Counted from the stretch's first letter, positions 17,713 to 27,604 are shown. The stretch: 64,000 bases of DNA from Saccharopolyspora kobensis (GCF_900108315.1 NZ_FNVB01000002.1:1-64000); one strand, 5' to 3'. The notes: generated from the letters alone by a model not told the origin. Program-made: numbers and translations.

Positions 17713-18563
17713 GACCGCTCCTCCCGGGTCAGGAACGCCAGCACCGCGCTCTCCCAGGCCTCCTTCTGCTCGATCATCGCCCAGTGCCCGCAGTCGGGGA
17801 AGACGTGCAGCTCGGCGCCGGGGATGGTGCGCATCGGCAGCAGCGCCATGTCGACCGGGCTGACCCGGTCGTCGCGGCCCCAGGTGATCAGCGTCCGGGC
17901 CCGGATCCGGTGCAGCATGGCCCAGTACGGCGGCTCGGCGGAGGCCGCAGCGGCCTCGATGGCCTTGCGGCTGTACATCTTCCGCGCGCTGGCCAGGGTG
18001 CTCGGCTCGGTGGCGTGCGCCCAGCGCTCCTCGATCAGCTCCTCGGTCACCAGCGACCGGTCGTGCACCATGGAGTTCAGCCAGGCCACGAGCCGTTCGC
18101 GGGTGGGATCCTCGGTGAACTCGATCAGCAGGTTGATGCCCTCGCCCGGCGACGGGCTGAACAGCGACCGCCCGATCCCGCCGATGGTGACCAGCCTGCG
18201 CACCCGGTCCGGGTCGCTGATCGCGAACCGGGCCCCCACGATGCCGCCCATCGAGTTGCCGATCACGTCGGCCCGCTCGACGCCCAGGCCGTCCAGGAAG
18301 CGGCGGACCGCGGCGGGCGCGGCGACCATCGGGTGCTCGTCCACCGGATCGCTGACGCCGAAGCCGGGGAACTCCAGCACCAGGCAGCGGAAGCGCTCGG
18401 CGAAGACCGGCAGGTTGCCGCGGAAGTTCCGCCACCCGGTCACGCCGGGCCCGGAACCGTGCAGCATCAGCAGCGGCGGCCCGGCACCGGCTTCGTGGTA
18501 GCGCAGCACACCTCGGTCCGTCCGCAGCTCGCGCAGCGTGGACTCGTAGCTCAGTTCGGTCAT
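17709..18563 (-). CDS. hsaD: meta-cleavage product hydrolase HsaD
   Basis: 284 residues, alpha/beta hydrolase. Oxyanion region MLHGSGPGVTGW, nucleophile Ser104 in GNSMGG, acid in WGRDDRVSP (Asp231/232), His260 in DCGHWAMIEQ. Hydrolyses the HsaC product to the HIP-type propanoate and 2-hydroxyhexadienoate. ATG 18563 preceded by GGGAG is preferred to the upstream in-frame start. Divergent from hsaB across a 176-bp region with two IclR-type boxes; followed by kshB on the same strand. Confidence 0.93.
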   Translation of the reverse strand: MTELSYESTLRELRTDRGVLRYHEAGAGPPLLMLHGSGPGVTGWRNFRGNLPVFAERFRCLVLEFPGFGVSDPVDEHPMVAAPAAVRRFLDGLGVERADVIGNSMGGIVGARFAISDPDRVRRLVTIGGIGRSLFSPSPGEGINLLIEFTEDPTRERLVAWLNSMVHDRSLVTEELIEERWAHATEPSTLASARKMYSRKAIEAAAASAEPPYWAMLHRIRARTLITWGRDDRVSPVDMALLPMRTIPGAELHVFPDCGHWAMIEQKEAWESAVLAFLTREERS

Positions 18564-18642
18564 CTCGCGCCCAGCTCCCAAGGACTTTCGGGGTTTCGCC
18601 GGTGCACGTTAGGCGCGATCGCGCGGGATCCGGGGCGCGAAC

Positions 18643-18657
18643 TCCCGATCAGCGGGA
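18643..18657. promoter_or_regulatory. IclR-type palindromic box, site 5 (perfect arms)
   Basis: TCCCG-ATCAG-CGGGA in the hsaD/hsaB divergent region; centre 40 bp from site 6, about four helical turns. Confidence 0.7.
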
Positions 18658-18682
18658 TCGCGGAGCGCGGCCGGAAAGGACC

Positions 18683-18697
18683 TCCCGCTCAACGGGA
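18683..18697. promoter_or_regulatory. IclR-type palindromic box, site 6 (perfect arms)
   Basis: TCCCG-CTCAA-CGGGA. With site 5 forms a phased pair; it ends 29 bp before the proposed hsaB minus-10 box. Confidence 0.7.
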
Positions 18698-18726
18698 TGC
18701 CGGGCCGGTGCCCTCGGCAGCGCGCC

Positions 18727-18732
18727 TACCGT
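18727..18732 (+). promoter_or_regulatory. minus-10 box of a leaderless hsaB promoter
   Basis: TACCGT seven bases before GTG 18740, with no Shine-Dalgarno: the usual actinobacterial leaderless arrangement. Confidence 0.5.
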
Positions 18733-18739
18733 CGATCTC

Positions 18740-19255
18740 GTGACTCCCCACCTGCCCACACCGCTGGAGATGCGCCGCGCGATGGGTTCCTTCGCCAGCG
18801 GCGTCACGGTGGTCACCGGGTGCGACGACGGCGAACCGGTCGGCTTCGCCTGCCAGTCCTTCGCCTCGGTCTCGCTCGACCCGCCGCTGGTGCTGTTCTG
18901 CGCCGATCACCGGGGCCGGGCCTGGCCGCGGATCCGCAAGGCCGGGGGCTTCTGCGTGAACGTGCTCGCCGAGCAGCAGAGCGACCTGTGCGACCGGTTC
19001 GGCTCCAGCCGCGGAGCGAAGTTCGCGGGCTTGTCCTGGCAGCTGTCCCGGTGGGGCAGTCCGGTGCTGCCGGGCGTGCTCGCCCGGGTGCACGCGCGAG
19101 TGCACGAGGTGCACGCCGCCGGGGACCACGACGTGGTGATCGGCGAGGTGCTCGAACTCGAGACGCCGACGCAGGACCGGCCGATGGTGTTCTTCCGCGG
19201 TGGCTTCGGGATCGAGCCGGAGCTGGTACTGCCCGACGCCTGGGACTGGGCCTGA
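18740..19255 (+). CDS. hsaB: flavin reductase HsaB
   Basis: 171 residues from GTG 18740. Flavin-reductase-like domain: MGSFASGVTVVTG, FACQSFASVSLDPPLVLFC, FCVNVLAEQQ and FFRGGFG. Supplies reduced flavin to HsaA and perhaps to its paralogue. The start is set by TACCGT seven bases upstream (leaderless) and by homologous length; no ribosome binding site is seen. Divergent from hsaD, so the two share the paired IclR-type boxes. Confidence 0.9.
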   Translation: MTPHLPTPLEMRRAMGSFASGVTVVTGCDDGEPVGFACQSFASVSLDPPLVLFCADHRGRAWPRIRKAGGFCVNVLAEQQSDLCDRFGSSRGAKFAGLSWQLSRWGSPVLPGVLARVHARVHEVHAAGDHDVVIGEVLELETPTQDRPMVFFRGGFGIEPELVLPDAWDWA

Positions 19256-19295
19256 GAGCTCGTTGGTGGTCAAGTTGCTTGGCCGGTCGCCCAGC

Positions 19296-19392
19296 GGAAC
19301 CTGAGTGCTTCCCCGGACTGCGGGTGCCCCTCCTGATGTGTGCACGAATGCAGGGCGGAGGGCCCGTCCTCGCCAGGAAAGCACTCAGAACC
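19296..19392. repeat. inverted TGAGTGCTT repeat after hsaB
   Basis: TGAGTGCTTCCCCGG (19302-19316) faces CCAGGAAAGCACTCA (19373-19387), about 15 pairs with two wobble-type differences and a 56-base loop. It fills the gap between hsaB and the convergent iclR gene. May be a terminator or a degenerate member of the palindrome family seen at 13147. Confidence 0.5.
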
Positions 19393-19468
19393 CGCGGGTG
19401 GTTCTGCGTACGCGCTCAAAGCGGTTGCCGCCGCTTCTAAAGGCGCGGGCGGCCCGCCGGCAGCGCTC

Positions 19469-20347
19469 TCAGAACCAGTCGCCGGAGCCCGCTGCCATCA
19501 TCCGGTCCAGCGTCGCGCTGGACCAGGTCCGCTCCGGTGCGACGACGTGCATCTGCCGCCACGAGCGGGTTCTGGGCACCGGCGGGTGGAGCTCGTCGGA
19601 GACCTGCCGCGCGGCGTCGACGACCAGCGGCGCCACCTTCTCCAGCGGCGTCTGGACGCGGCCCACCAGGGAGATGCTGCCCACCGGCCCCTCCGGGCCG
19701 CGGACCGCGACCGCCGCGCAGGCCAGCGAGCGGACGCACTCGCCGCGCTCGAAGGCCAGCCCGCGACGCCGCCGGATGCGGTCGAGCTCCTGGTGCAGCG
19801 TGTCGAGGTCGGCGATGGTGCGGTCGGTCAGCCGACCGATGTGCTCGCCGAGCAGCTCGTCCACCGCTTCCGGTTCCAGCCACGCCAGCATCGCCTTGCC
19901 CAGCGCGGTCGAATGCGCCGGAGCCCGGCCGCCGACCCGCGAGGGCACCGATGCCGCGAACCGCCCGCCCACCTTGTCCAGGTAGCGGATCTCGACCCCG
20001 TCGAGCACCGCGAGGTGAACGACCATTCCAGTCCGCATCTGGAGGTCGTGCAGCAGCGGTGCGGCGGCGTTGCGGAGCTCGCCGTGCGCGTTGGCCCGAC
20101 CGCCGAGGCGCAGCGCCCGGCGGCCGAGCGAGTAGCCCGCCGCGGTGTGCCGGAGCCAGTCCAGCCGGACCAGCTGATCGAGGATCCGGTGGGCCGTCGA
20201 CCTCGGCAGATGCGTTCTGCGCGCAACGTCCTCCAGGGTGAGCCGGACCGAGCACCGCTCGAAGGAGTCGAGGATCAGGGTCATCCGCTCCACCATGGAG
20301 GGCGGCAGCTCGCGACGCGGGGAGGCGGGAACGGCAGGGACGGTCAT
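19469..20347 (-). CDS. IclR-family regulator, proposed master of the steroid cluster
   Basis: 292 residues, ATG 20347 with GGGGAG. N-terminal winged HTH LTLEDVARRTHLPRSTAHRI (about residues 37-56) and a C-terminal GAF-like ligand domain (GGRAPAHSTALGKAMLAWL, GPVGSISLVGR). IclR proteins bind palindromes of about 15 bp near promoters and respond to small catabolic acids or CoA esters. The gene lies in the middle of nine copies of TCCCG-nTnAn-CGGGA, one of them in its own promoter region (20462). Whether it activates or represses cannot be told. C-terminal extension of about 40 residues after the ligand domain. Confidence 0.88.
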   Translation of the reverse strand: MTVPAVPASPRRELPPSMVERMTLILDSFERCSVRLTLEDVARRTHLPRSTAHRILDQLVRLDWLRHTAAGYSLGRRALRLGGRANAHGELRNAAAPLLHDLQMRTGMVVHLAVLDGVEIRYLDKVGGRFAASVPSRVGGRAPAHSTALGKAMLAWLEPEAVDELLGEHIGRLTDRTIADLDTLHQELDRIRRRRGLAFERGECVRSLACAAVAVRGPEGPVGSISLVGRVQTPLEKVAPLVVDAARQVSDELHPPVPRTRSWRQMHVVAPERTWSSATLDRMMAAGSGDWF

Positions 20348-20461
20348 GGTGCTCCCCTCAGCCCGGTTGACGAAGGGCAAAACTGAAATGAATTCCACCC
20401 GTCTTCCCGACGGTAGCAGCGCCACGCCCGAGGCGGAACCCTCGCACCGGAGTTTCGCCGC

Positions 20462-20476
20462 TCCCGATGACCGGGA
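20462..20476. promoter_or_regulatory. IclR-type palindromic box, site 7 (perfect arms)
   Basis: TCCCG-ATGAC-CGGGA between iclR (leftward) and the LLM oxidoreductase (rightward); suits autoregulation. Confidence 0.7.
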
Positions 20477-20545
20477 CGGGCCTGGAGGCCTGGAGGTCCG
20501 CTGGGCTACACCTGGTTGCCGGTTCCGGCGAGGAGAGGTGCGCGG

Positions 20546-21400
20546 ATGAGGATCGGCATCGTCAGCCCGGTGGTGACCCGGGTGCCCGGGGCCCATTCGG
20601 AGTGGGAGCGCACCGCGGGGATCGACGACCTCGGGCGGATCGCCGAGACCGCCGACCGCCTGGGGTTCCACCACCTGACCTGCAGCGAGCACGTGGCCGT
20701 GCCCCGGGAGGTCGCCGCGCAACGAGGCGCGACGTACTGGGACCCGCTGGCCACCTTCGGGTACCTGGCCGCGCGCACCAGCCGGATCCGGCTCGTCACG
20801 CAGGTCCTCGTGCTCGGCTACCACCACCCGCTGGAGATCGCCAAGCGCTACGGCACCCTCGACCGCGTGTCGGGCGGCCGCCTGGTGCTGGGCCTCGGCG
20901 TCGGCAGCCTCGAAGAGGAATTCCGGTTGCTCGGCGCGGAATTCGCCGACCGGGGCGCCCGCGCCGATGATGCGCTCGCCGCACTGCGCGCGAGCCTGTC
21001 GCACCGGGAGCCGGCGTACCACGGCGAGCACTACGACTACGCGGGCTTCGTCGTGGAGCCGCACGCCGTGCAGGACCGCGTACCGCTGTGGATCGGCGGC
21101 CGGACCCTGCGCTCGCTGCGGCGCGCGACGACGCACGGCGACGGCTGGGTGCCGTTCGGGCTCACCAGCGCACGACTGCGGGAGATGCTGGCGAAGGTGG
21201 AGCTGCCCGCAGGCTTCGAAGTCGTGCTCCCCGCCGGCGAGGTGCTCGATCCGTCCGGTGACCGTGCTGCGACCGAGGCAGCGCTGACTCGGGCGCGCGA
21301 TGCGGGCGCGACGCTGGTCGGCGCGCAGCTGCGGGCGCGATCGGCCGAGCACTACTGCGAGCAGCTCGAAGCCCTGGCAGCAGCGGCCGACATCGACTGA
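20546..21400 (+). CDS. LLM-class (F420-type) flavin-dependent oxidoreductase
   Basis: 284 residues, ATG 20546 after GGAGAGG. Luciferase-like TIM barrel: MRIGIVSPVVTRVPG, CSEHVAVP, LVTQVLVLGYHHPLEIAKRY, LDRVSGGRLVLGLGVGSLEEE, PLWIGG. In actinomycetes such proteins mostly use F420 and reduce or dehydrogenate lipophilic substrates. First gene of an operon with two NTF2-fold proteins and under an IclR-type box, so a steroid or derived acid is the probable substrate (inference). Confidence 0.85.
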   Translation: MRIGIVSPVVTRVPGAHSEWERTAGIDDLGRIAETADRLGFHHLTCSEHVAVPREVAAQRGATYWDPLATFGYLAARTSRIRLVTQVLVLGYHHPLEIAKRYGTLDRVSGGRLVLGLGVGSLEEEFRLLGAEFADRGARADDALAALRASLSHREPAYHGEHYDYAGFVVEPHAVQDRVPLWIGGRTLRSLRRATTHGDGWVPFGLTSARLREMLAKVELPAGFEVVLPAGEVLDPSGDRAATEAALTRARDAGATLVGAQLRARSAEHYCEQLEALAAAADID

Positions 21401-21412
21401 GCGGAGGCACCG

Positions 21413-21907
21413 ATGGCCGAACAGCCCACCGAACTCGCCGAACTGGCGGCCCGCGTGCGGAGGATGGAGGACCAGCAGGAGATCGCCCGGCTCATCGCGA
21501 GCTACGGCCCGCTGGTCGACAGCGGCAGCGCCGACGCCGTGGCCGACCGCTGGGAACCCGACGGCGCCTACGACGTCGACGAGCTGGCGATGAACGGCCG
21601 CGACGAGATCACCGCGATGGTCGCCGGGCCGCGGCACCAGAGCTGGATCCGCGGTGGCTGCGCGCACTTCCTCGGCCCGGCGCACGTGACGGTCGAAGAC
21701 GACGACGCGGTCGCGGTCGGCCACTCGCTGATGATCGTGCACCGCGACGGCGAGTTCGTCGTGCGCCGCGCCACCGCCAACCGCTGGCAGCTGCGCAGAG
21801 GCCCGCAGGGCTGGCGGGTGACCCGGCGAACGAGCCGGGTCCTCGACGGCCGCGAGGAGGCGCCCCGCCTGCTCGCGGCGCTCGACATCGACGAGGAGGA
21901 CCGATGA
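21413..21907 (+). CDS. SnoaL/NTF2-fold protein 1 (ketosteroid-isomerase-like fold)
   Basis: 164 residues. RMEDQQEIARLIASYGPLVD is the usual N-terminal helix; YDVDELAMNGRDEITAMVAG and the strands around CAHFLGPAHVTV and NRWQLRRGPQGWRVTRRTSR complete a cone-shaped NTF2 fold. This fold includes Delta5-3-ketosteroid isomerase and many hydratases; family membership alone does not prove isomerase action. The stop overlaps the next ATG by four bases. Confidence 0.8.
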   Translation: MAEQPTELAELAARVRRMEDQQEIARLIASYGPLVDSGSADAVADRWEPDGAYDVDELAMNGRDEITAMVAGPRHQSWIRGGCAHFLGPAHVTVEDDDAVAVGHSLMIVHRDGEFVVRRATANRWQLRRGPQGWRVTRRTSRVLDGREEAPRLLAALDIDEEDR

Positions 21908-22317
21908 GCGACCGGGACGACATCGCCGAACGACTGGCCGAGCTGGCCGCCGCGATCGACGCCCGCGACTGGGAATCGGTCCGAGCCGCCTTCCTCCCGA
22001 ACGCCCACGGCTACCGCAAGGACGGAGCGGAGGCGATCGTCCGCCAGATCAGCGACCACCTCGGCGCCTGCGGCCCGACCCAGCACCTCCTCGGCAACCA
22101 CCGCATCACGGTCGACGGCGACACCGCGCGCTCCCTCACCTACGCCCGCGTCCACCACTCCGGAGCGGGCGCGATGGCCGGGAAGTTCTTCGAGTGCATG
22201 GGCGAGTACGACGACCGCTGGGTGCGAACGCCCGAGGGCTGGCGACTGTCCTCCCGCGTCTTCGACATGCGCATCTTCCTCGGCGACTTCGGCGTTTTCG
22301 GCCCGGCCGAGCGCTGA
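21904..22317 (+). CDS. SnoaL/NTF2-fold protein 2
   Basis: 137 residues, ATG overlapping the previous stop (ATGA). Same fold as its neighbour: LAELAAAIDARDWESVRAAF, CGPTQHLLGNHRITVDGDTA, EYDDRWVRTPEGWRLSSRVF. The His in TQHLLGNH and the terminal FDMRIF are typical of SnoaL_4 proteins. Tandem coupled NTF2 genes suggest a heterodimer or successive steps on one substrate. Confidence 0.8.
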   Translation: MSDRDDIAERLAELAAAIDARDWESVRAAFLPNAHGYRKDGAEAIVRQISDHLGACGPTQHLLGNHRITVDGDTARSLTYARVHHSGAGAMAGKFFECMGEYDDRWVRTPEGWRLSSRVFDMRIFLGDFGVFGPAER

Positions 22318-22321
22318 CCGC

Positions 22322-22336
22322 TCTCGGTGAGCGGGA
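22322..22336. promoter_or_regulatory. IclR-type palindromic box, site 8
   Basis: TCTCG-GTGAG-CGGGA, one mismatch, five bases after the NTF2 gene and 132 bases before the MFS start. Confidence 0.62.
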
Positions 22337-22467
22337 CCGCGCCGAACTCTCCTCAGCCGGGTGGCTAGCGTCCGGTGCACCGCCCTCCCGGGCACCACGA
22401 CCAGCCGCTTTTCCCGCTGCTGGGCCGTTTTCGACGTTCCCGCCACCCGACTCGACGAGGAGTCACG

Positions 22468-23904
22468 ATGGAACAGGCACCTCCACCGCGAAGAACGGCC
22501 GCCACCGGATCGGACGCCGACGGCGAGTCCGTGCGCCAGGACCGCTCCACCGCGCAGAACTGCGCGATCGTCGCACTCCTCGTCCTGCTGGTGGAGATCA
22601 CCGGCCTCACCTACACGATGGTCACCCCGGCGCTGTCGGAGATCGCCGCCGCCTACCGCTCGCCCGACATCTCCTGGATCGTCACCGCCGTGACCCTGGT
22701 CGGCGCCATCGCCTTCGCGGTGTGCGGGAAGCTGGGCGACGTCTGCGGCAAGAAGGCGGTCGCGCTGGTGTGCTCCGCGGTGTTCGCCGTCGGCACCGCG
22801 CTGTGCGCGACGGCCCCGGTGCTGCCGCTGCTGATCGCCGGTCGCGCGCTGCAGGGTTTCGGGCTTGCCGTGCTGTCGCTGGCCTACGGGCTGGTCCGGG
22901 ACGTGCTCCCGAAGCGGCTGATCCCGATCGCGCTGGGCTTCATCGGCACCGGCATGGGCGCCAGCGCGATCATCGGTCCGGTCATCAGCGGGCTGCTCGT
23001 CGAGCCGTTCACCTTCCGCGGCATCTTCTGGTTCCAGTTCGGCTACGCGATCGTGGTGGGCCTGCTGGTGTGGCGCTTCGTCCCGGAGAGCGGCCTGCGG
23101 GCCAGGGCCGGCGTGGACTGGATCGGCGCTTCACTGCTCGGGTTCGGCGCGCTGGCCTTCCTCTTCGGCGTCGGCACGATCAAGAGCGCGGGCTGGCTCT
23201 CGGTGCCGGTGCTGGGCGGGATCGGTGCGGGCGCGCTCCTCATCGCGGGATGGTTCCACTACGAACGGCGCGCCGCCGATCCGCTGGTGCGCATCGAACT
23301 CCTCGCGCAACGGCGGGTCGGACTGCCGCTGCTGGCCAACGCGTGCGTCCAGTTCGCGCTGGTCGGGAACTCGATGCTGGTCCCGATGTTCGTCATGTCC
23401 GCCCCGGAGGGCGGTTTCGGGTTCGGCGCGACCGCGCTGGAGGTGGCCGGGTTCCTCGCCGCATCGGGCGTGTCGGCGATGGTGGCGGGCCCGGTCAGCG
23501 GCCTGATCTCGCGTCGCTTCGGGCCCCGCGCGGGCATGGTGTTCGGTGCTTCGGCCCTCGTCACCGGGGCGACCCTGATCGCGTTCGTGCACGACACCGC
23601 GACGACGGTCCTGCTGGCCCAGCTGGTGTTCGGGATCGGCATCGGCTCGGCGTCGGCGGCGCTGCCGAACGTGCTCGTGCACGCGGTTCCGGCGGACGTC
23701 CAGGGCATCAGCGGCGGAATGCTGAACCTGGTGGGCAGTTTCGGCAGCTCCATCGGCTCGCAGGTGCTGATCGTGCTGCTCCTGCTGCCCGGCGCCCACT
23801 ACACGGAAACCGGCTTCGTGCTCGCCTTCCTCGCCACCGCCGCGTGCGGCGCGATCGCTCTGACCAGCGCACTGCTGGTCGGCCCGCTCCACCAACGGCG
23901 ATGA
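22468..23904 (+). CDS. MFS transporter (DHA2-like)
   Basis: 478 residues, ATG 22468 after GAGGAG. About 14 hydrophobic segments, a motif-A-like loop GKLGDVCGKKAVALV, and GRALQGFGLAVLS, as in drug:H+ antiporter family 2. It lies inside the steroid region behind an IclR-type box, so uptake or export of a steroid or acid intermediate is likely; direction cannot be read from sequence. Followed by a hairpin shared with the convergent SDR. Confidence 0.85.
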   Translation: MEQAPPPRRTAATGSDADGESVRQDRSTAQNCAIVALLVLLVEITGLTYTMVTPALSEIAAAYRSPDISWIVTAVTLVGAIAFAVCGKLGDVCGKKAVALVCSAVFAVGTALCATAPVLPLLIAGRALQGFGLAVLSLAYGLVRDVLPKRLIPIALGFIGTGMGASAIIGPVISGLLVEPFTFRGIFWFQFGYAIVVGLLVWRFVPESGLRARAGVDWIGASLLGFGALAFLFGVGTIKSAGWLSVPVLGGIGAGALLIAGWFHYERRAADPLVRIELLAQRRVGLPLLANACVQFALVGNSMLVPMFVMSAPEGGFGFGATALEVAGFLAASGVSAMVAGPVSGLISRRFGPRAGMVFGASALVTGATLIAFVHDTATTVLLAQLVFGIGIGSASAALPNVLVHAVPADVQGISGGMLNLVGSFGSSIGSQVLIVLLLLPGAHYTETGFVLAFLATAACGAIALTSALLVGPLHQRR

Positions 23905-23908
23905 CCGC

Positions 23909-23936
23909 GAGCGGGCTGCGGTCGCGCAGCCCGCTC
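23909..23936. terminator. bidirectional hairpin
   Basis: GAGCGGGCTGCG (23909-23920) / CGCAGCCCGCTC (23925-23936), 12 pairs and a GTCG loop, between convergent MFS and SDR genes. Confidence 0.8.
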
Positions 23937-23942
23937 ACACCG

Positions 23943-24710
23943 CTAGAAGACGCCCGGCCCGCGCAAGGTCGCGTCCGCACCACCGTCCACGTAGATCACC
24001 TGACCGGTCATGTGCGTGTTCCCGGGGCTGATCAGCCAGTTCAGCGCGGTGGCGATGACGGCGGGCCGGGCGTAGCCGTTCAGCGGCATCGGCACCGCTC
24101 GGTCCATGACCTCCTTCATCGCCTCGTCCGCGATGAGCGGTGCGACCATCGGGCTGAGCACCACGCCCGGCGCCACCGCGTTGAGCGGGATGCCCGCACC
24201 GGCCCACTCCTCGGTGACCGCCGCTCGGCGCAGCCACTGCGCGAGAGCCGACTTCGACGACGGGTAGAGCCGGTGCCCGGCGCCGTTCGCGACCGCCGCG
24301 CGGGCGAGTTCCAGAGCGGCCGGCTCGTCATCGCGCAGGCAGGCGTCCACCACCGCCTGATCCACCGGCTGGGTGCCCGCGATGGAACCGACCACCGCCG
24401 CCCGCGGGTTCGGCGCGGCGGCGAGCACCGGGCGAAGGCCTTCCAGCAGCCGGACGACGCCGAAGTGGTTGACGCTCACGCTGATCGGTTCGGGCGCCGA
24501 GACACCGGCGCACGCGACCACTCCGTCCAGCGGCCCGGCGCCGAGCTCGGCCACCGCCCGAGCCCGTCCGTCCTCAGTGGAGAGATCGGCCCGGATGTCG
24601 GCGGTCTCCCGGTCGACGCCGATGACGGTGTCGCCCTGGGCTCGCAGCAGCTCCACCAGCGCCTTGCCGATGCCCGATGCCGAGCCGGTCACTGCGATGC
24701 GGCGTGTCAT
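23943..24710 (-). CDS. 3-alpha-hydroxysteroid dehydrogenase/carbonyl reductase-like SDR
   Basis: 255 residues, ATG 24710 with GAGGAG. VTGSASGIGKALVELL, then IRADLSTEDGRARAVAEL, LDGVVACAGVSAP and VNHFGVVRLLEGLRPVL read like Comamonas testosteroni 3-alpha-HSD, including the unusual CAG in place of NAG. Catalytic YPSSK is present; the C-terminus QVIYVDGGADATLRG fits. It would interconvert 3-alpha-hydroxy and 3-keto steroids, useful for bile acids or androsterone. An IclR-type box lies 86 bases upstream. Confidence 0.85.
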   Translation of the reverse strand: MTRRIAVTGSASGIGKALVELLRAQGDTVIGVDRETADIRADLSTEDGRARAVAELGAGPLDGVVACAGVSAPEPISVSVNHFGVVRLLEGLRPVLAAAPNPRAAVVGSIAGTQPVDQAVVDACLRDDEPAALELARAAVANGAGHRLYPSSKSALAQWLRRAAVTEEWAGAGIPLNAVAPGVVLSPMVAPLIADEAMKEVMDRAVPMPLNGYARPAVIATALNWLISPGNTHMTGQVIYVDGGADATLRGPGVF

Positions 24711-24795
24711 GCGCTCTCCTCACACGGTTCGCAGCTCACCTCCGGCTGCACCGTCCTCCTGCCTAGCCGAGCTCGGCACCGGCGCAGCACATCCG

Positions 24796-24810
24796 TACCG
24801 CTGAGTGGGA
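24796..24810. promoter_or_regulatory. IclR-type palindromic box, site 9
   Basis: TACCG-CTGAG-TGGGA, two mismatches, between the divergent SDR and lipase genes. Confidence 0.6.
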
Positions 24811-24885
24811 TCTGCGCACCCGCCGGCGGTTTCCGAGGAGGTTGTCTCTCCGGAACGCCATCTGCCCGCACAGGAGGAAACGCCC

Positions 24886-26040
24886 GTGAACCGGCTGGCC
24901 CTGACCACCTTGCTGACCGCGCTGCTCGTGGCTGGTTGCTCCGCGGGCACCTCTCCGGAGCCCGCGCGCGGCACGTTGACGAGCTCGGCTCCGCTGGAGC
25001 ACGAACGACTGCCCAGCGCGCAGAGCGAGTGGCTGATCACCTACACCTCCGAAGGCGCTCGCGGCGAACCGGTCACCGTCTCCGGGACCGTTTCGGTGCC
25101 CGCGTCGCCACCGCCGCAGCAGGGCTGGCCGGTGATCAGCTGGGCGCACGGCACCACCGGCACCGCCGATGTCTGCGCGCCTTCCGCCGACCGCCCGGGC
25201 GGCCCGGCGCACGGCTACGTCGGGCTCGCCGACCAGACCCTGGACCGGTGGGTCGCCGCGGGCTACGCGGTGGTGCAGACCGACTACGAGGGCCTCGGCA
25301 CGCCCGGCGAGCACCCGTACCTCAACGGCCGGAGCGCGGCGAACGCGGTGGCCGACATCGTCCGCGCCGCGCGCCAGGTCTCCCCCGGCATCGGCTCGGC
25401 CTGGTTCGCGATGGGCCACAGCCAAGGCGGGCACGCCGCCCTCCACACCGCGGCGGCCGACCAGCACGACCTGTCGCTGCGCGGCGCGGTGGCCATCGCG
25501 CCGGGCGGTTTCCAGAGCAGCCGGACCACCGCGTACTTCCAGCAGCAGACGGACGAGCGGAGCGTCCGGGCGGCGCTGCCGTTCCTGCCCACGCTGCTCA
25601 TCGGTGCCGCCGCCGTGGATCCCGGGATCGTGCCGGAGGACCTGCTCGACGAGCAGGCCCGGCCGGTGCTGGACGCAGCGCGCCGGACCTGCCAGGACGG
25701 TGTCCGCGAAGCCGCCGCGACGATCGACGCCGACCGGGTCTTCCGGGATGGCGCCGACCTGGGTGGGCTGACCGCGTACCTGAAGTCGCAGGAGCCGGAA
25801 GGCCTGGCACTGCGCGTCCCGACGCTGGTGCTGCAGGGCAGTGCGGATGCGCTCGTGAGCGAACCGGGCACCGCGAGCCTGGTCGAAGCGCTGTGCGCGC
25901 GCTCCCCCGCGATCGGCTACCAGGTCTTCGACGGCGCGGACCACCGCCGAGTCCTCGCCGCCTCCCAGCCCGCTGCCCAGCGATTCACCGAAACGCTCCT
26001 CGCCGGCGGACGACCGCAGAGCGCCTGCCCCCGGCCGTGA
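24886..26040 (+). CDS. lipoprotein lipase/esterase (secretory lipase, LIP family)
   Basis: 384 residues, GTG 24886 after AGGAGGAAACGCCC. Signal peptide with lipobox LLVAGC (Cys at residue 18), so a surface lipoprotein. Catalytic Ser in GHSQGGHAAL, oxyanion region SWAHGTTGTADVCAP, late acid LQGSADALV and His in DGADHRRVL: the secretory-lipase (PF03583) layout. It might free steroids from esters outside the cell, given the divergent 3-alpha-HSD-like gene and shared IclR-type box; a general lipase is equally possible. Confidence 0.85.
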   Translation: MNRLALTTLLTALLVAGCSAGTSPEPARGTLTSSAPLEHERLPSAQSEWLITYTSEGARGEPVTVSGTVSVPASPPPQQGWPVISWAHGTTGTADVCAPSADRPGGPAHGYVGLADQTLDRWVAAGYAVVQTDYEGLGTPGEHPYLNGRSAANAVADIVRAARQVSPGIGSAWFAMGHSQGGHAALHTAAADQHDLSLRGAVAIAPGGFQSSRTTAYFQQQTDERSVRAALPFLPTLLIGAAAVDPGIVPEDLLDEQARPVLDAARRTCQDGVREAAATIDADRVFRDGADLGGLTAYLKSQEPEGLALRVPTLVLQGSADALVSEPGTASLVEALCARSPAIGYQVFDGADHRRVLAASQPAAQRFTETLLAGGRPQSACPRP

Positions 26041-26187
26041 CCCGGCGCCGAGCCCGCACGGCGCGGACAATCGAGCCCGGACCGGAGCAGCTCTTCTTGC
26101 ACGCCTTCAACACGCGCATGCAGCATAAGTGCACACGCAAGTAATATCGCGCGCAAACAGTCTCACAGCACGGCGGAGGTAGACCCG

Positions 26188-26249
26188 ATGACCACTGCTC
26201 GGCGCACAGCTGCGAGTCCGCAGCCCTCGGCACGAACGGGGGTTGCGGC

Positions 26250-26253
<4 letters not shown>
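26188..26253 (+). CDS. 21-residue leader peptide coupled to the alcohol dehydrogenase
   Basis: ATG 26188 with a strong GGAGG (GCGGAGGTAGACCCG), product MTTARRTAASPQPSARTGVA plus A, stop TGA overlapping the next gene's GTG (GTGA, 26250-26253). The downstream gene has no Shine-Dalgarno of its own, so it is probably translated by re-initiation. No stem or codon run typical of attenuation is obvious. Confidence 0.55.
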
Positions 26254-27565
<1,312 letters not shown>

Positions 27566-27604
27566 CCCCGCCCGACCCGAGCACACCACCCATGCATCCA
27601 TCGC

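Noticed and set aside
7490-24885. Canonical KstR boxes (AAC-nn-GTT palindromes) in the ring-degradation promoters
   Set aside because: Looked for and not noticed; the recurring element there is the TCCCG/CGGGA palindrome instead. A matrix scan would be needed to exclude weak boxes.
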